Positions 48,121 through 56,777 of a stretch of DNA of 64,000 bases are shown here, in pieces. The notes beneath the pieces are model-generated. The model searched no databases. It was not told the DNA's origin and worked only from the letters and a program-made list of their open reading frames with translations. The stretch is from Paenacidovorax caeni (GTDB taxonomy: Bacteria; Pseudomonadota; Gammaproteobacteria; Burkholderiales; Burkholderiaceae_C), in contig NZ_CYIG01000030.1 in assembly GCF_001298675.1 (NCBI RefSeq), positions 1 to 64,000 on the forward strand, in the 5' to 3' direction. Position 1 is the first letter of the stretch, and each line of letters begins with the position of its first letter. The translations under genes were made by a program, and so were the position numbers.

Positions 48121-50405
48121 ATAATTTCGTGCAATTCCTGCCAATACGCTTTCGCATAATGATCTACACCATGCATACGCAATTCGGCTTCACCGGGAAG
48201 CATTGCCCGGCGCATGTTAGCTTCCTGCTCCATATCCTTGAGTTTCCTAGCCATGTCTCTTGGTGAAGCGGGATCCATCCAAAGCATATTCAATCCGAAC
48301 TCAGCGTTCATTTCCCGCATTGCAGGGTAGTCACTGGAGAGCGCAGGCACGCCAGCAAACGCAGCCTCGACCACGCTGAAAGTTCCGTTATCGATACGTC
48401 CGGCATGCCACAAAAACTCCGCCTCAGCCAAGACCTTCTTATACTGGCAATCGGGCAATTCCCCCAACCATTTCACACGCCTACGCAGTACTGCGCAACG
48501 CTTAAATATCTCAGCCAAGGCCTGAAGATGAGGCAGTCGGCTATCCAAAATTCCTTTTGTGTTGGCGCCTGTTATTTTGCAGTCCCACCGCCCATCCAGC
48601 TCTTCATAATATATTTCCAATGCTTGGACTGCATTCTTATGGTTTTTATGCGGTGCCGCATTGGTCGTCCAAAGAAAATAGTGACCACACGATTTTTTAA
48701 CATCCAAAGAATCACGGAATACCGAGAATTCTGGAATTAGCATTGGGACCTTACGCAGCCGTCCAGGCTCCACTCCCGCATATTGAAGCGCATCCTGATG
48801 AGTAAATTCCGTAGTCACAAAAACTTTGTTTGCCGACCGCGCAGCAGCCAAAAAACTCTGCTCCTCATTACCGATAAAATGAGGGATATAGCGCTGCACA
48901 TAATCATAAACCATTAGTGCAATCGGTTTTATGGGCAATACAGGATAAGCCAGCCTATCACTTACAATCAAACAAGCATCGCAATCCGCCAATTGCTGCA
49001 CCCCATCATCAGGAATTATATAATTATCCGCAACTGGAATCCAATCCACGAACCCAGCATAATACATGGCGCGTCGAGCTTCAGGTTGAGACAATATTCT
49101 CCATTTGAAGGGGCGCCGCATAACCCCTTCTGGCAGACCCGAGAAATCCTCATCCTGGTAAAGTGCGGAGTCATCTAGATGCATGAAAACAATATCCGCG
49201 GCGTCCTCTGCTTGGCGGCTACCAATATAAAGAGCCTTGACCAGTTCGAGTGCTCCCCTGAGAGAGCCTCCACGGTATTCCACGGGCAAGACAACCGCCA
49301 CGCGTTTGCGTTTTTTTTGCCATTGAGAGCGGACAGCCTGTCCGGTACGCCAAGCTGCCAGTTCTGAATCAATACGTGCGAATCCATCACGCCAAGCTTG
49401 CTCGCAATTTTCCGGCTTCATGGATTCCAGGAGCACAGCTTGGCTTGATCGAATGCGGTCGATCAGCCGCCGATCATCCCCGAGAATTCGCTGGATCTTG
49501 TGACGTGCCTCTGACACTGTTTTGCAACGGCCAGGTAAGTCCGCTCCGCCCATACGATCCAACATACCACCCGCCATGAAAACCAGGGGCATACCTGCAC
49601 GAATTGCCTCGAACGGATGATAGTGAATGTGATTAGGCTCACTGGAATGATAGAACATCACACGACTTTGAGCCATATTGTACGCATGCTGCTCATTCGT
49701 TACATAACCCAGCACCTGAGGGTCATCGACCTTGATTGCCTGCGCCCCAGCTATGACATATTTAAACCCAGTGAAATTTCGGCAAAATTCATCATATATA
49801 TTTTGATAATATATATTTGTACAAATATCCGGACACACAAAATAAATCTGCGGTTCACCCCCTTGCCATACATCACGAAGAGATGCATCACTCAAACCAA
49901 GCGGCAGAAAAATTCGTCTCGCCTTTAAATAATCCGAATCCGAGTCAGCCAAATGCGAATAGGCCTCGCCAAAATAAAATCTTTTCCCGATTTTTTTTAT
50001 ATGGCGTGTATTATTAAAAATTCTTGCCACTCGCCCATATGAAGACTCCTTTTCCACACCATAGGCTCGCAGAATGACTGCCCCACCGAAATAGCGCGCC
50101 GCATTTTCCAGCAACTCTGGTCGGTGAAACATAAAAAAAACGACATCAAAATATTTATTCGCGATCCGCCATGCCTCTGCATCTGCTCCCAAATGCCACT
50201 CCGCTGCATTCAGAATTTTAAGATCAGCTACCGGGATATCAAGACTCTCATCCTCGGAAAAATCCACACTAGCACTGCGAAATCCCACCTCGTCTGGATA
50301 TTTCTTCGGCGTAAATATTTGGTTGATCCCGATTTTTTTGAGCATCGGCACTTCAAATTTTCTAGCCGAAGAATGGTTCAACAACCACATAACACGCAAA
50401 TTCAT
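48117..50405 (-). CDS. Large protein with two glycosyltransferase-like halves
   Basis: This 762-residue protein looks like a tandem of two GT-B units. The second half (about residues 370-760) has GT4-type motifs (FLWTTNAAPHKNHKNAVQAL, then VKWLGELPDCQYKKVLAEAE, and NGTFSVVEAAFAGVPALSSD). The first half resembles a second GT-B C-terminal fold (PQIYFVCPDICTN, then FYHSSEPNHIHYHPFEAIRA). AGAGG lies 9 nt before the ATG at 50405, so I prefer that start; ATGs at 50411 and 50414 overlap the upstream stop. It may polymerise two linkages or be a two-site perosamine transferase. Confidence 0.75.
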   Translation of the reverse strand: MNLRVMWLLNHSSARKFEVPMLKKIGINQIFTPKKYPDEVGFRSASVDFSEDESLDIPVADLKILNAAEWHLGADAEAWRIANKYFDVVFFMFHRPELLENAARYFGGAVILRAYGVEKESSYGRVARIFNNTRHIKKIGKRFYFGEAYSHLADSDSDYLKARRIFLPLGLSDASLRDVWQGGEPQIYFVCPDICTNIYYQNIYDEFCRNFTGFKYVIAGAQAIKVDDPQVLGYVTNEQHAYNMAQSRVMFYHSSEPNHIHYHPFEAIRAGMPLVFMAGGMLDRMGGADLPGRCKTVSEARHKIQRILGDDRRLIDRIRSSQAVLLESMKPENCEQAWRDGFARIDSELAAWRTGQAVRSQWQKKRKRVAVVLPVEYRGGSLRGALELVKALYIGSRQAEDAADIVFMHLDDSALYQDEDFSGLPEGVMRRPFKWRILSQPEARRAMYYAGFVDWIPVADNYIIPDDGVQQLADCDACLIVSDRLAYPVLPIKPIALMVYDYVQRYIPHFIGNEEQSFLAAARSANKVFVTTEFTHQDALQYAGVEPGRLRKVPMLIPEFSVFRDSLDVKKSCGHYFLWTTNAAPHKNHKNAVQALEIYYEELDGRWDCKITGANTKGILDSRLPHLQALAEIFKRCAVLRRRVKWLGELPDCQYKKVLAEAEFLWHAGRIDNGTFSVVEAAFAGVPALSSDYPAMREMNAEFGLNMLWMDPASPRDMARKLKDMEQEANMRRAMLPGEAELRMHGVDHYAKAYWQELHEII

Positions 50406-50410
50406 CGCCA

Positions 50411-51541
50411 TCATCCTCTTGAAAAATGAGCCGTTACTTTTCCTCCAATGCGCATAAATGGCAATTCCACATATCGATAACTTAGATATGCAAAAGGAAT
50501 GGTTGCTATTGCCGCAACCATTCCATACATGAGTCCCCCATAAATTTGCCCTAACCCAGCGAAATACGACTCAAGAGACATTGTCCACCAAACAAACCAA
50601 AGCACTGGAACGTTCCACAAATAATAACTATAACTAATCTTTCCGAAAAATTGAGATAACGGAATCTCAAGAAATCTGTGGACTGTCGTCTGCACTTCTG
50701 ACCAACGAATAAACCCGACGATAGCGGCAAGCAGTATGATTTGAGCAATAAAACCCATCAAGTCAGCCTCGAGAGGGGTAAAATGACGAACGATAAAGGC
50801 AAAAATGACAAGCACCAGAATTTGCCAACCCTTCACCCCTGAAAATAACGCGCGAGACTCAGGCATTGCAACCAACATGCCAGCAAGGAAGACAAACACG
50901 CTGCCCCTCATATTCGGAAGGAAAAAAACAAGCTCCGGCCTTGATATTGCAACAATAGAAAGAGAGAATAACAAAACAACTGCCATCACCGAGTATTTTC
51001 GATACAATAAGAAAAACAACAAGATGAATGGCGTCGCAAGTGCCTCAATCTGTATACTGGTAGTAGGTCCAAGCACCTTAATCTCAATCAAGAAGGCATT
51101 TAAAAGCGCATCTTTAAATTCAACCACAGGAAAGGACAGTCCCGCCCACCTCAAGACAGCAGAGGTTAGCCACACCGCCCCGATGCATACCATCATTCCA
51201 GGAAACAAACGAAGAACACGGCGCGCCAAGAAAAGTAGGATCCGCATGACGCTCAAATCATTCTTCAAGAGAGACTGACATAGAACTGCGCCGCTTAATA
51301 CATAAAAGAGCATGACAGCGGTTGTTCCATTGAAGAACATCAAAACAATCTTTAGCAGCAGATCGCCAGTTCCTATTTTGTCTATCGCCGGGGACAATAT
51401 CCGATCAACAGCCGTAGAGTCGATATGCAGTATCGCATGAAAAAAACACACTATTATGGCTGCATAACCTCGCAGGCCATCCAATGCCTTTATATGAGCA
51501 CGGCGATAGTCTCCCTGGCTATCCACAGAGGGATTACTCAT
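50411..51541 (-). CDS. Acyltransferase-3 family (OafA/YrhL-like) membrane O-acyltransferase
   Basis: This 376-residue integral membrane protein has about ten helices. The family signature RGYAAIIVCFFH with the catalytic His lies near residue 24 (LDGLRGYAAIIVCFFHAIL), and FLARRVLRLFPGMMV is the conserved Arg-rich motif near residue 105. Such proteins transfer acyl groups (often acetyl) onto surface polysaccharides. It overlaps the ABC ATPase upstream and the tandem glycosyltransferase downstream, so the operon is continuous. Confidence 0.9.
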   Translation of the reverse strand: MSNPSVDSQGDYRRAHIKALDGLRGYAAIIVCFFHAILHIDSTAVDRILSPAIDKIGTGDLLLKIVLMFFNGTTAVMLFYVLSGAVLCQSLLKNDLSVMRILLFLARRVLRLFPGMMVCIGAVWLTSAVLRWAGLSFPVVEFKDALLNAFLIEIKVLGPTTSIQIEALATPFILLFFLLYRKYSVMAVVLLFSLSIVAISRPELVFFLPNMRGSVFVFLAGMLVAMPESRALFSGVKGWQILVLVIFAFIVRHFTPLEADLMGFIAQIILLAAIVGFIRWSEVQTTVHRFLEIPLSQFFGKISYSYYLWNVPVLWFVWWTMSLESYFAGLGQIYGGLMYGMVAAIATIPFAYLSYRYVELPFMRIGGKVTAHFSRG

Positions 51542-52299
51542 AAAACATCCTTCATCTCATTAACTTTCTTATACTCAATCAGCGCTTCATTGATAGATCC
51601 ATCAAATACGATTTCTCCATGATGAAAAACGACCCCTCGAACGCATAGGCTCTTTAAGGCATTAAAATCGTGAGATGCCAGCACAAGTATTTCTGCTCTT
51701 TCGATCAGACTAGCAATCCGCTGGCGGGCCTTCGTCATAAAGTTGGCATCCCCCGCACCAATCACTTCATCAAGAAGCAGAATATCGCCACCTACTGCAG
51801 TTGATATAGCGAATGCCAGCCTGACCTGCATGCCTGCGGAATAGGTCTTGATGGGGTAGTCAATGAATTCACCCAGTCCGGCGAAATCAATGATCTCTGC
51901 CACCTTGGAACGCATGAAGGTAGGCGATAGACCAAGCAGAAGCCCGCGGTAAAGAATGTTTTCGCGCCCGGTAGCATCTGGCTCAAAGCCCATACTCAGG
52001 TCGAACAGGGAGCGGATTTCCCCCTCTACCTGCACGTGGCCGCTGGATACGGGGTAAAGGCCTGCGACGGTTTTAAGAAACGTGCTCTTGCCAGCTCCGT
52101 TGTGCCCCAGAAGCCCTACGCGCTCACCGCCCTTGATTTCGAGCGTGATGTTCTTGAGCGCATGCACGTCCTGCACTGTGAAGCGTGGGGCTCCCCTGTG
52201 GAAGGCCCTGGAAAGCAGGGTCTTCAGCGATCGCTCTTTGTAAGCAACAGAGGCGTAGTGTAGATTCACGGATTGCAGACGGATGATGGGCTGCTTCAT
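51538..52299 (-). CDS. wzt: ABC-2 polysaccharide exporter, ATP-binding subunit (Wzt/KpsT-like)
   Basis: This 253-residue ATPase drives export of the lipid-linked glycan. Walker A is LLGHNGAGKST, the signature is YSAGMQVRLAF, Walker B is ILLLDEVIGAGD and the H-loop is VLASHDFN. The N-terminus (VNLHYASVAYKERSLKTLL) is of the Wzt/TagH kind. It lacks the C-terminal carbohydrate-binding domain found in Wzt of E. coli O8/O9a, so export probably does not depend on a capped non-reducing end. The ATG at 52299 overlaps the permease stop. Confidence 0.92.
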   Translation of the reverse strand: MKQPIIRLQSVNLHYASVAYKERSLKTLLSRAFHRGAPRFTVQDVHALKNITLEIKGGERVGLLGHNGAGKSTFLKTVAGLYPVSSGHVQVEGEIRSLFDLSMGFEPDATGRENILYRGLLLGLSPTFMRSKVAEIIDFAGLGEFIDYPIKTYSAGMQVRLAFAISTAVGGDILLLDEVIGAGDANFMTKARQRIASLIERAEILVLASHDFNALKSLCVRGVVFHHGEIVFDGSINEALIEYKKVNEMKDVL

Positions 52300-53075
52300 A
52301 GGTAAAAGATAACCTTTCGTTCCGCCTCTCGGCCAACCATCCACGCCAGGAGAGCCATCACTACCGCACTCGCCAGAGTGAAGCTGTAATTTTCCAGCGT
52401 GGGCCATTGGCCATCAAGCAAGGGAGCACGGAATAACTGCAGCAAATGATAAATAGGGTTGTAGTCCACTAGTGCGTCCAACCCGCCCTGGCGAAACATC
52501 TTGACTTCAAAATAAACTGGGGAAATGAACCACAGCGCCTGCATAACAAGACCTGTAGCATGGGGCACATCTCGGAACCGCACACCCACATAAGCCAGCA
52601 ATGTCGAAAGTGGCCAGAGGATTAGCCACAACATCGGGAAAACGGAGAGTGCAGCCAACCAATGCCAGCCGATATGCTGCGGCAACACGATAGCCGCCCA
52701 GCCGAACAGTGCCACACTGGCCAACAATAAAACGATCAGGCTCGTTAATACGGTCCGCAACGTATATATGGCGAGAGGGTGTCTGTATTGCTTGATGTAA
52801 GCATCCGCCTGCACGAAGGATAGTGATCCCCCAGTGACACAAGCAATGATGCATTCCCAAACGATGATACCGGACAAGATATAAGGTGCATATGCATGAA
52901 TATCTGTCTTGAACATCTTGCTGAATACGAGTGCCAGCAACAACGTCATTCCAAGAGGCTGGATAATGGACCAGAGCATCCCGAAGAACGATCTGCGCCA
53001 CCGGGAACGAAGATCAGAGCGTGCCAAGTGGCTCCAGAAGTAGCGAGCACGCCATATCCCTTTGAAATACTCCAT
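52296..53075 (-). CDS. wzm: ABC-2 polysaccharide exporter, permease subunit (Wzm-like)
   Basis: This 259-residue permease has about six membrane helices. The family motif RSFFGMLWSIIQPLGMTLLL lies near residues 28-47, and the C-terminal end contains the expected FRDVPHATGLVMQALWFISP. I start it at 53075 (MEYFKGIW), where the ATG overlaps the TAA of the upstream gene (TAATG). It pairs with the ATPase encoded downstream. Confidence 0.92.
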   Translation of the reverse strand: MEYFKGIWRARYFWSHLARSDLRSRWRRSFFGMLWSIIQPLGMTLLLALVFSKMFKTDIHAYAPYILSGIIVWECIIACVTGGSLSFVQADAYIKQYRHPLAIYTLRTVLTSLIVLLLASVALFGWAAIVLPQHIGWHWLAALSVFPMLWLILWPLSTLLAYVGVRFRDVPHATGLVMQALWFISPVYFEVKMFRQGGLDALVDYNPIYHLLQLFRAPLLDGQWPTLENYSFTLASAVVMALLAWMVGREAERKVIFYL

Positions 53076-54532
53076 TACACGGCCATTTCCATTGGCCGGA
53101 CGATGCCTCCGGTCCATCGAATCCCTAAATTCCGATCACAACGCTCCAAATCCAGCATTTTGGCAGTCAGTGAGACGACCTCCATGCGATCAATTGATAA
53201 AAGCGCATTGTCTTTGCTGGTGACAAGCTGCATTGTTCCTTGCAGCGGTAAGTTGGGGACATGAATATCAGGGAGAGAAGCCCATGCTTGGCCATCGTGC
53301 TTCCAGATGGAAAGGATGCCATCCTTTCCATTTGATTGCAGCAACACAGCTGCCATATAGCAGTCACCACCCTCGCCACAGTATCCCAGGACAGCTGAAA
53401 CATGAGCCCCTTCACAGTGTTCCAGTACATATGTGAATACCAATTCAGAGGCTTCCTTATTTTTTTTCACGAACAGGCACAGTTGATCCACAGAGACCTG
53501 TTTGGCACCATCATTCATGATGGAGGGCGAACCAAACACTGCTTTATAGTCATTCCACTCGCTCCGACTACGGGCGGCTGCATTTGCAGAGGAAAGGCGC
53601 GTATCCGAAATTTCCTGACGCATATCCTTTGCCAGCAAAGATGAAAGCCCGGCAAATGGATGCCCATGATGGGCATCGTCGCCCTGGTCCAGTACGTGAA
53701 CTTCGTTGACCGCTCCATAGGGGCCCAAGCAAAGGTAATCGACAGCCTGCCAGTTGCTCCTGTCCAGAATCCATAACCCACTGAGCGAACTGCGACGCAG
53801 ATCCCGGCCTGTTTTCTGGCTTTCACCAACAATGACAAAATCTCCCGAAACTGCCAGTCCGCGTGTATACATCGCTACGCCAGATTCCCATAGCGGAGAC
53901 TCCTCATCCAGATCAATCACGCTACCACTCTCTGAGTGACAACTGATGCGCTGGCCTTCATTGGTAATTAGAATGTTATGCAACCCTGTTTTTTTTCCCA
54001 GCTTCTGAACAGATAGCAAACTTAGATCAGGATAAGAAAAAATCGCAAGCTTTGCCCCATGTGAATGGCCATGGGCAATGACGAACAGCTGATCCTTATG
54101 CAGTAAAACCGAATTCAGATGGTCTCCCGTGACTTGCGCCAGGGACAGGCGATCCCAGCGTGCCGTGCCAACCCCTTCCTCCTGAAAACTATTCGGTTTC
54201 AGGAAATCGAATACGCTGATGACATTTCGCCCTGTATTGGTGCAGATGACACGACCATCTGGGGCACAAAGTATTTGATGCGGTGCCGACAAGAAAGGGC
54301 GGCTGGAGATGTCCCCCATCGATAGCCAGCCTCGTTCCGATTGCGCATACCCGTTAATATCCACCAAGTCCGCATTGTTCAATCCAGAATGCGAGAGTAC
54401 AAGCTCCTTCTGGCCAGGAAACCAAGAGACTCCGTAATATTCCGGGCGCCCCTGCTCTAGGGGCTGAACCTGTCTGGATTGCAAATCAACCAGCAGGAGC
54501 CAACCCGAGGTCGCGACAATTACATATCTCAT
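53075..54532 (-). CDS. Hypothetical protein, possible beta-propeller, in the polysaccharide operon
   Basis: This 485-residue protein has no signal peptide and no membrane segment, and I do not recognise a named family. The N-terminal 300 residues show spaced, beta-strand-like repeats (SGWLLLVDLQSRQV, FPGQKELVLSHSG, HQILCAPDGRVICTNT, DQLFVIAHGHSHGAKLAIF) that suggest a seven-bladed beta-propeller. The C-terminal third has similar strands (DGILSIWKHDGQAWASLPDI). It lies between the aminotransferase and the exporter, with 4-bp and 1-bp overlaps. Roles as a scaffold or as a glycan-modifying or sensing protein are speculative. Confidence 0.6.
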   Translation of the reverse strand: MRYVIVATSGWLLLVDLQSRQVQPLEQGRPEYYGVSWFPGQKELVLSHSGLNNADLVDINGYAQSERGWLSMGDISSRPFLSAPHQILCAPDGRVICTNTGRNVISVFDFLKPNSFQEEGVGTARWDRLSLAQVTGDHLNSVLLHKDQLFVIAHGHSHGAKLAIFSYPDLSLLSVQKLGKKTGLHNILITNEGQRISCHSESGSVIDLDEESPLWESGVAMYTRGLAVSGDFVIVGESQKTGRDLRRSSLSGLWILDRSNWQAVDYLCLGPYGAVNEVHVLDQGDDAHHGHPFAGLSSLLAKDMRQEISDTRLSSANAAARSRSEWNDYKAVFGSPSIMNDGAKQVSVDQLCLFVKKNKEASELVFTYVLEHCEGAHVSAVLGYCGEGGDCYMAAVLLQSNGKDGILSIWKHDGQAWASLPDIHVPNLPLQGTMQLVTSKDNALLSIDRMEVVSLTAKMLDLERCDRNLGIRWTGGIVRPMEMAV

Positions 54533-55623
54533 AGGGATGGTTCATCGAAGAAAGAGCGAATGGCACCAGCGATTTGCTCCACATCACCCTGACTCAACGC
54601 TGGGTAGCTCGGCAGGTTGATGCCACGGGCCCCTAAAGATTCGGCAATAGGAAAGGATTGGGCCACAGCGCAGTGCGGCATGGTATGGGCGGGATGAAAT
54701 ACGGGGCGTGTTTCAATCGTCGCTTTTTTCAGATGGTCGCGCAACGGCTGCCGCACCATCGGGTCATTGACGGCGACGGAGCACATCCAGAACGAGTGGA
54801 CGGTATGGGGCAATTCGTCGTGCGTTTTCAACGGCAACCCATTCAGCGCCTCACGATACCATGCGGCAATCTGCCGTTTCTTTGCAATAATTTCATCGGC
54901 TTTTTCCAATTGGGCAAGACCGATGGCTGCACAGATGTTGGTCATGCGATAGTTGTATGCCACGGTATCGTGCCAGTATTCACGGCTCTGAGAAACACCC
55001 TGGTTCTTCAGATGAAAGGCTTTTTCGATCAACGCCTTTTCCTTCGCCACGACCATGCCGCCTTCGCCAGTCGTAATGGTTTTATTGCCGAAGAAGCTGA
55101 AAGTCGCAATGTCTCCGAAAGTACCCGCATGCTGCCCCTCGTAGCGGGAGCCAAAGGCTTCTGCACAGTCCTCAACCAGGAACAGGCGGTGCTCCTCGCA
55201 TATTGACACCAATGCCGCCATATCGCAGGGCAACCCATAAAGGTGAACAGCCATGACGGCCTTGGTGCGCGGTGTGATCTTGCGCCTTACATCCTGAGGG
55301 TCAATCTGCCACGACTGCTCCAGCGAATCAACGAACACAGGGGTAGCCCCCGTTTGGATGATGGTGTTGACCGAGGCAACGTAGGTTAGGGTGGGAACGA
55401 TGACTTCATCGCCAGGGCCGATACCGAGGGCCTCCAGCGCCAAATGGATAGCGACCGTTCCATTGCTAACCGTGGTGGCGTGATTCGCGCCAATATATTC
55501 TGAAAAGCCACGTTCGAAGCGACCGATGAACTCACCTTTGGAAGAAATCCAAGTGGAATCCAGACATTGGTTGACGTATTCTTTTTCGCGACCCAAGAAG
55601 AGGGGCTGGTATACCGGAATCAT
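54529..55623 (-). CDS. DegT/DnrJ/EryC1 aminotransferase, probable GDP-perosamine synthase
   Basis: This 364-residue PLP enzyme belongs to the sugar aminotransferase family. The catalytic lysine lies in FFGNKTITTGEGG (about residue 183), and VEDCAEAFGS is the conserved Asp motif. With ManC and Gmd upstream, its substrate is most likely GDP-4-keto-6-deoxymannose, giving GDP-perosamine. The sequence also resembles other DegT members, so the product could differ. It overlaps the beta-propeller-like gene downstream by 4 bp and lies 9 bp after gmd. Confidence 0.88.
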   Translation of the reverse strand: MIPVYQPLFLGREKEYVNQCLDSTWISSKGEFIGRFERGFSEYIGANHATTVSNGTVAIHLALEALGIGPGDEVIVPTLTYVASVNTIIQTGATPVFVDSLEQSWQIDPQDVRRKITPRTKAVMAVHLYGLPCDMAALVSICEEHRLFLVEDCAEAFGSRYEGQHAGTFGDIATFSFFGNKTITTGEGGMVVAKEKALIEKAFHLKNQGVSQSREYWHDTVAYNYRMTNICAAIGLAQLEKADEIIAKKRQIAAWYREALNGLPLKTHDELPHTVHSFWMCSVAVNDPMVRQPLRDHLKKATIETRPVFHPAHTMPHCAVAQSFPIAESLGARGINLPSYPALSQGDVEQIAGAIRSFFDEPSL

Positions 55624-55632
55624 GCAGCACCC

Positions 55633-56724
55633 TCATTCGTGATAGTTGAAGTATTTGAAGCCGTGCTGCTTCACCAGTTCGTCGCGCTGAGCCTCCCTCA
55701 TGTCTTCGCGCATCATCTCGGCTACCAGTTCCTGAAAGGTGGTTTTCGGCACCCACCCAAGCTTCTCCTTCGCCTTGGTGGCATCACCCAGCAGGGTTTC
55801 TACCTCAGCAGGACGGAAGTAGCGGGGATCTACCGCAACGATACATTTACCAGATGCACTGTCGTAGCCCTTTTCCTCAGCATCCGTGCCTTCCCATCGG
55901 ATTTGAATACCAATCTCCTTGGCTGCCAGTTCGACAAACTCACGCACGGAGTGCTGCTGCCCGGTAGCAATGACGAAGTCTTCCGGCGTGTCTTGCTGCA
56001 GCATGAGCCATTGCATTTCCACGTAGTCCCGGGCATGCCCCCAATCGCGCAAGGCATTCATGTTCCCAAGATACAGGCACTCTTGCAGCCCCAGCTTGAT
56101 GCGAGCAAGTGCCCTGGTGATTTTCCGGGTCACGAAGGTTTCGCCACGGATCGGGGATTCATGGTTGAAAAGAATACCGTTGCACGCATAGATACCATAG
56201 GATTCGCGGTAATTAATGGTGATCCAATAGGCATACATCTTCGCCACGGCATAGGGGGACCGAGGGTAGAAAGGAGTGCTTTCCTTCTGAGGTATCTCCT
56301 GCACCAAGCCATACAATTCGGAGGTCGATGCTTGATAGAACTTTGCTGTTCTTTCAATGCCTGCAATGCGCATGGCTTCAAGAATACGCAAGGCACCCAG
56401 AGCATCCGAATTGGCGGTGTATTCTGGCTCTTCAAAAGAAACGGCCACATGGCTCTGTGCCGCCAGATTATAAATCTCATGCGGCCGCACCTGCTGAATG
56501 ATGCGAATCAGACTGGATGAGTCGGTTAAATCCCCATAATGCAGCGTCAGGTCATAGCCCTTCTTGTGAGGGTCATGATACAAATGATCAATGCGATCCG
56601 TATTGAAAAGCGATGCACGACGCCGAATGCCATGCACCTGATAGCCTTTAGCCAACAGAAATTCAGCCAAATATGCCCCATCTTGCCCAGTGATACCTGT
56701 AATCAACGCGATTTTTTTGCTCAT
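55633..56724 (-). CDS. gmd: GDP-mannose 4,6-dehydratase
   Basis: Gmd (363 aa) converts GDP-mannose to GDP-4-keto-6-deoxymannose. The NADP-binding motif is [11 protein letters not shown] at the N-terminus (about residues 9-19), and the YxxxK of short-chain dehydrogenases is in [20 protein letters not shown] holds the catalytic Ser-Glu. The start at 56724 (MSKKIALI) is preferred; an ATG at 56733 is possible. A 53-bp gap separates it from manC, and the aminotransferase follows after 9 bp. Confidence 0.95.
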   Translation of the reverse strand: MSKKIALITGITGQDGAYLAEFLLAKGYQVHGIRRRASLFNTDRIDHLYHDPHKKGYDLTLHYGDLTDSSSLIRIIQQVRPHEIYNLAAQSHVAVSFEEPEYTANSDALGALRILEAMRIAGIERTAKFYQASTSELYGLVQEIPQKESTPFYPRSPYAVAKMYAYWITINYRESYGIYACNGILFNHESPIRGETFVTRKITRALARIKLGLQECLYLGNMNALRDWGHARDYVEMQWLMLQQDTPEDFVIATGQQHSVREFVELAAKEIGIQIRWEGTDAEEKGYDSASGKCIVAVDPRYFRPAEVETLLGDATKAKEKLGWVPKTTFQELVAEMMREDMREAQRDELVKQHGFKYFNYHE

Positions 56725-56777
56725 TTTCTGCATTTAGAATTGAAATTTATAGAAACATGGGAACCCAGCGCAGACGT

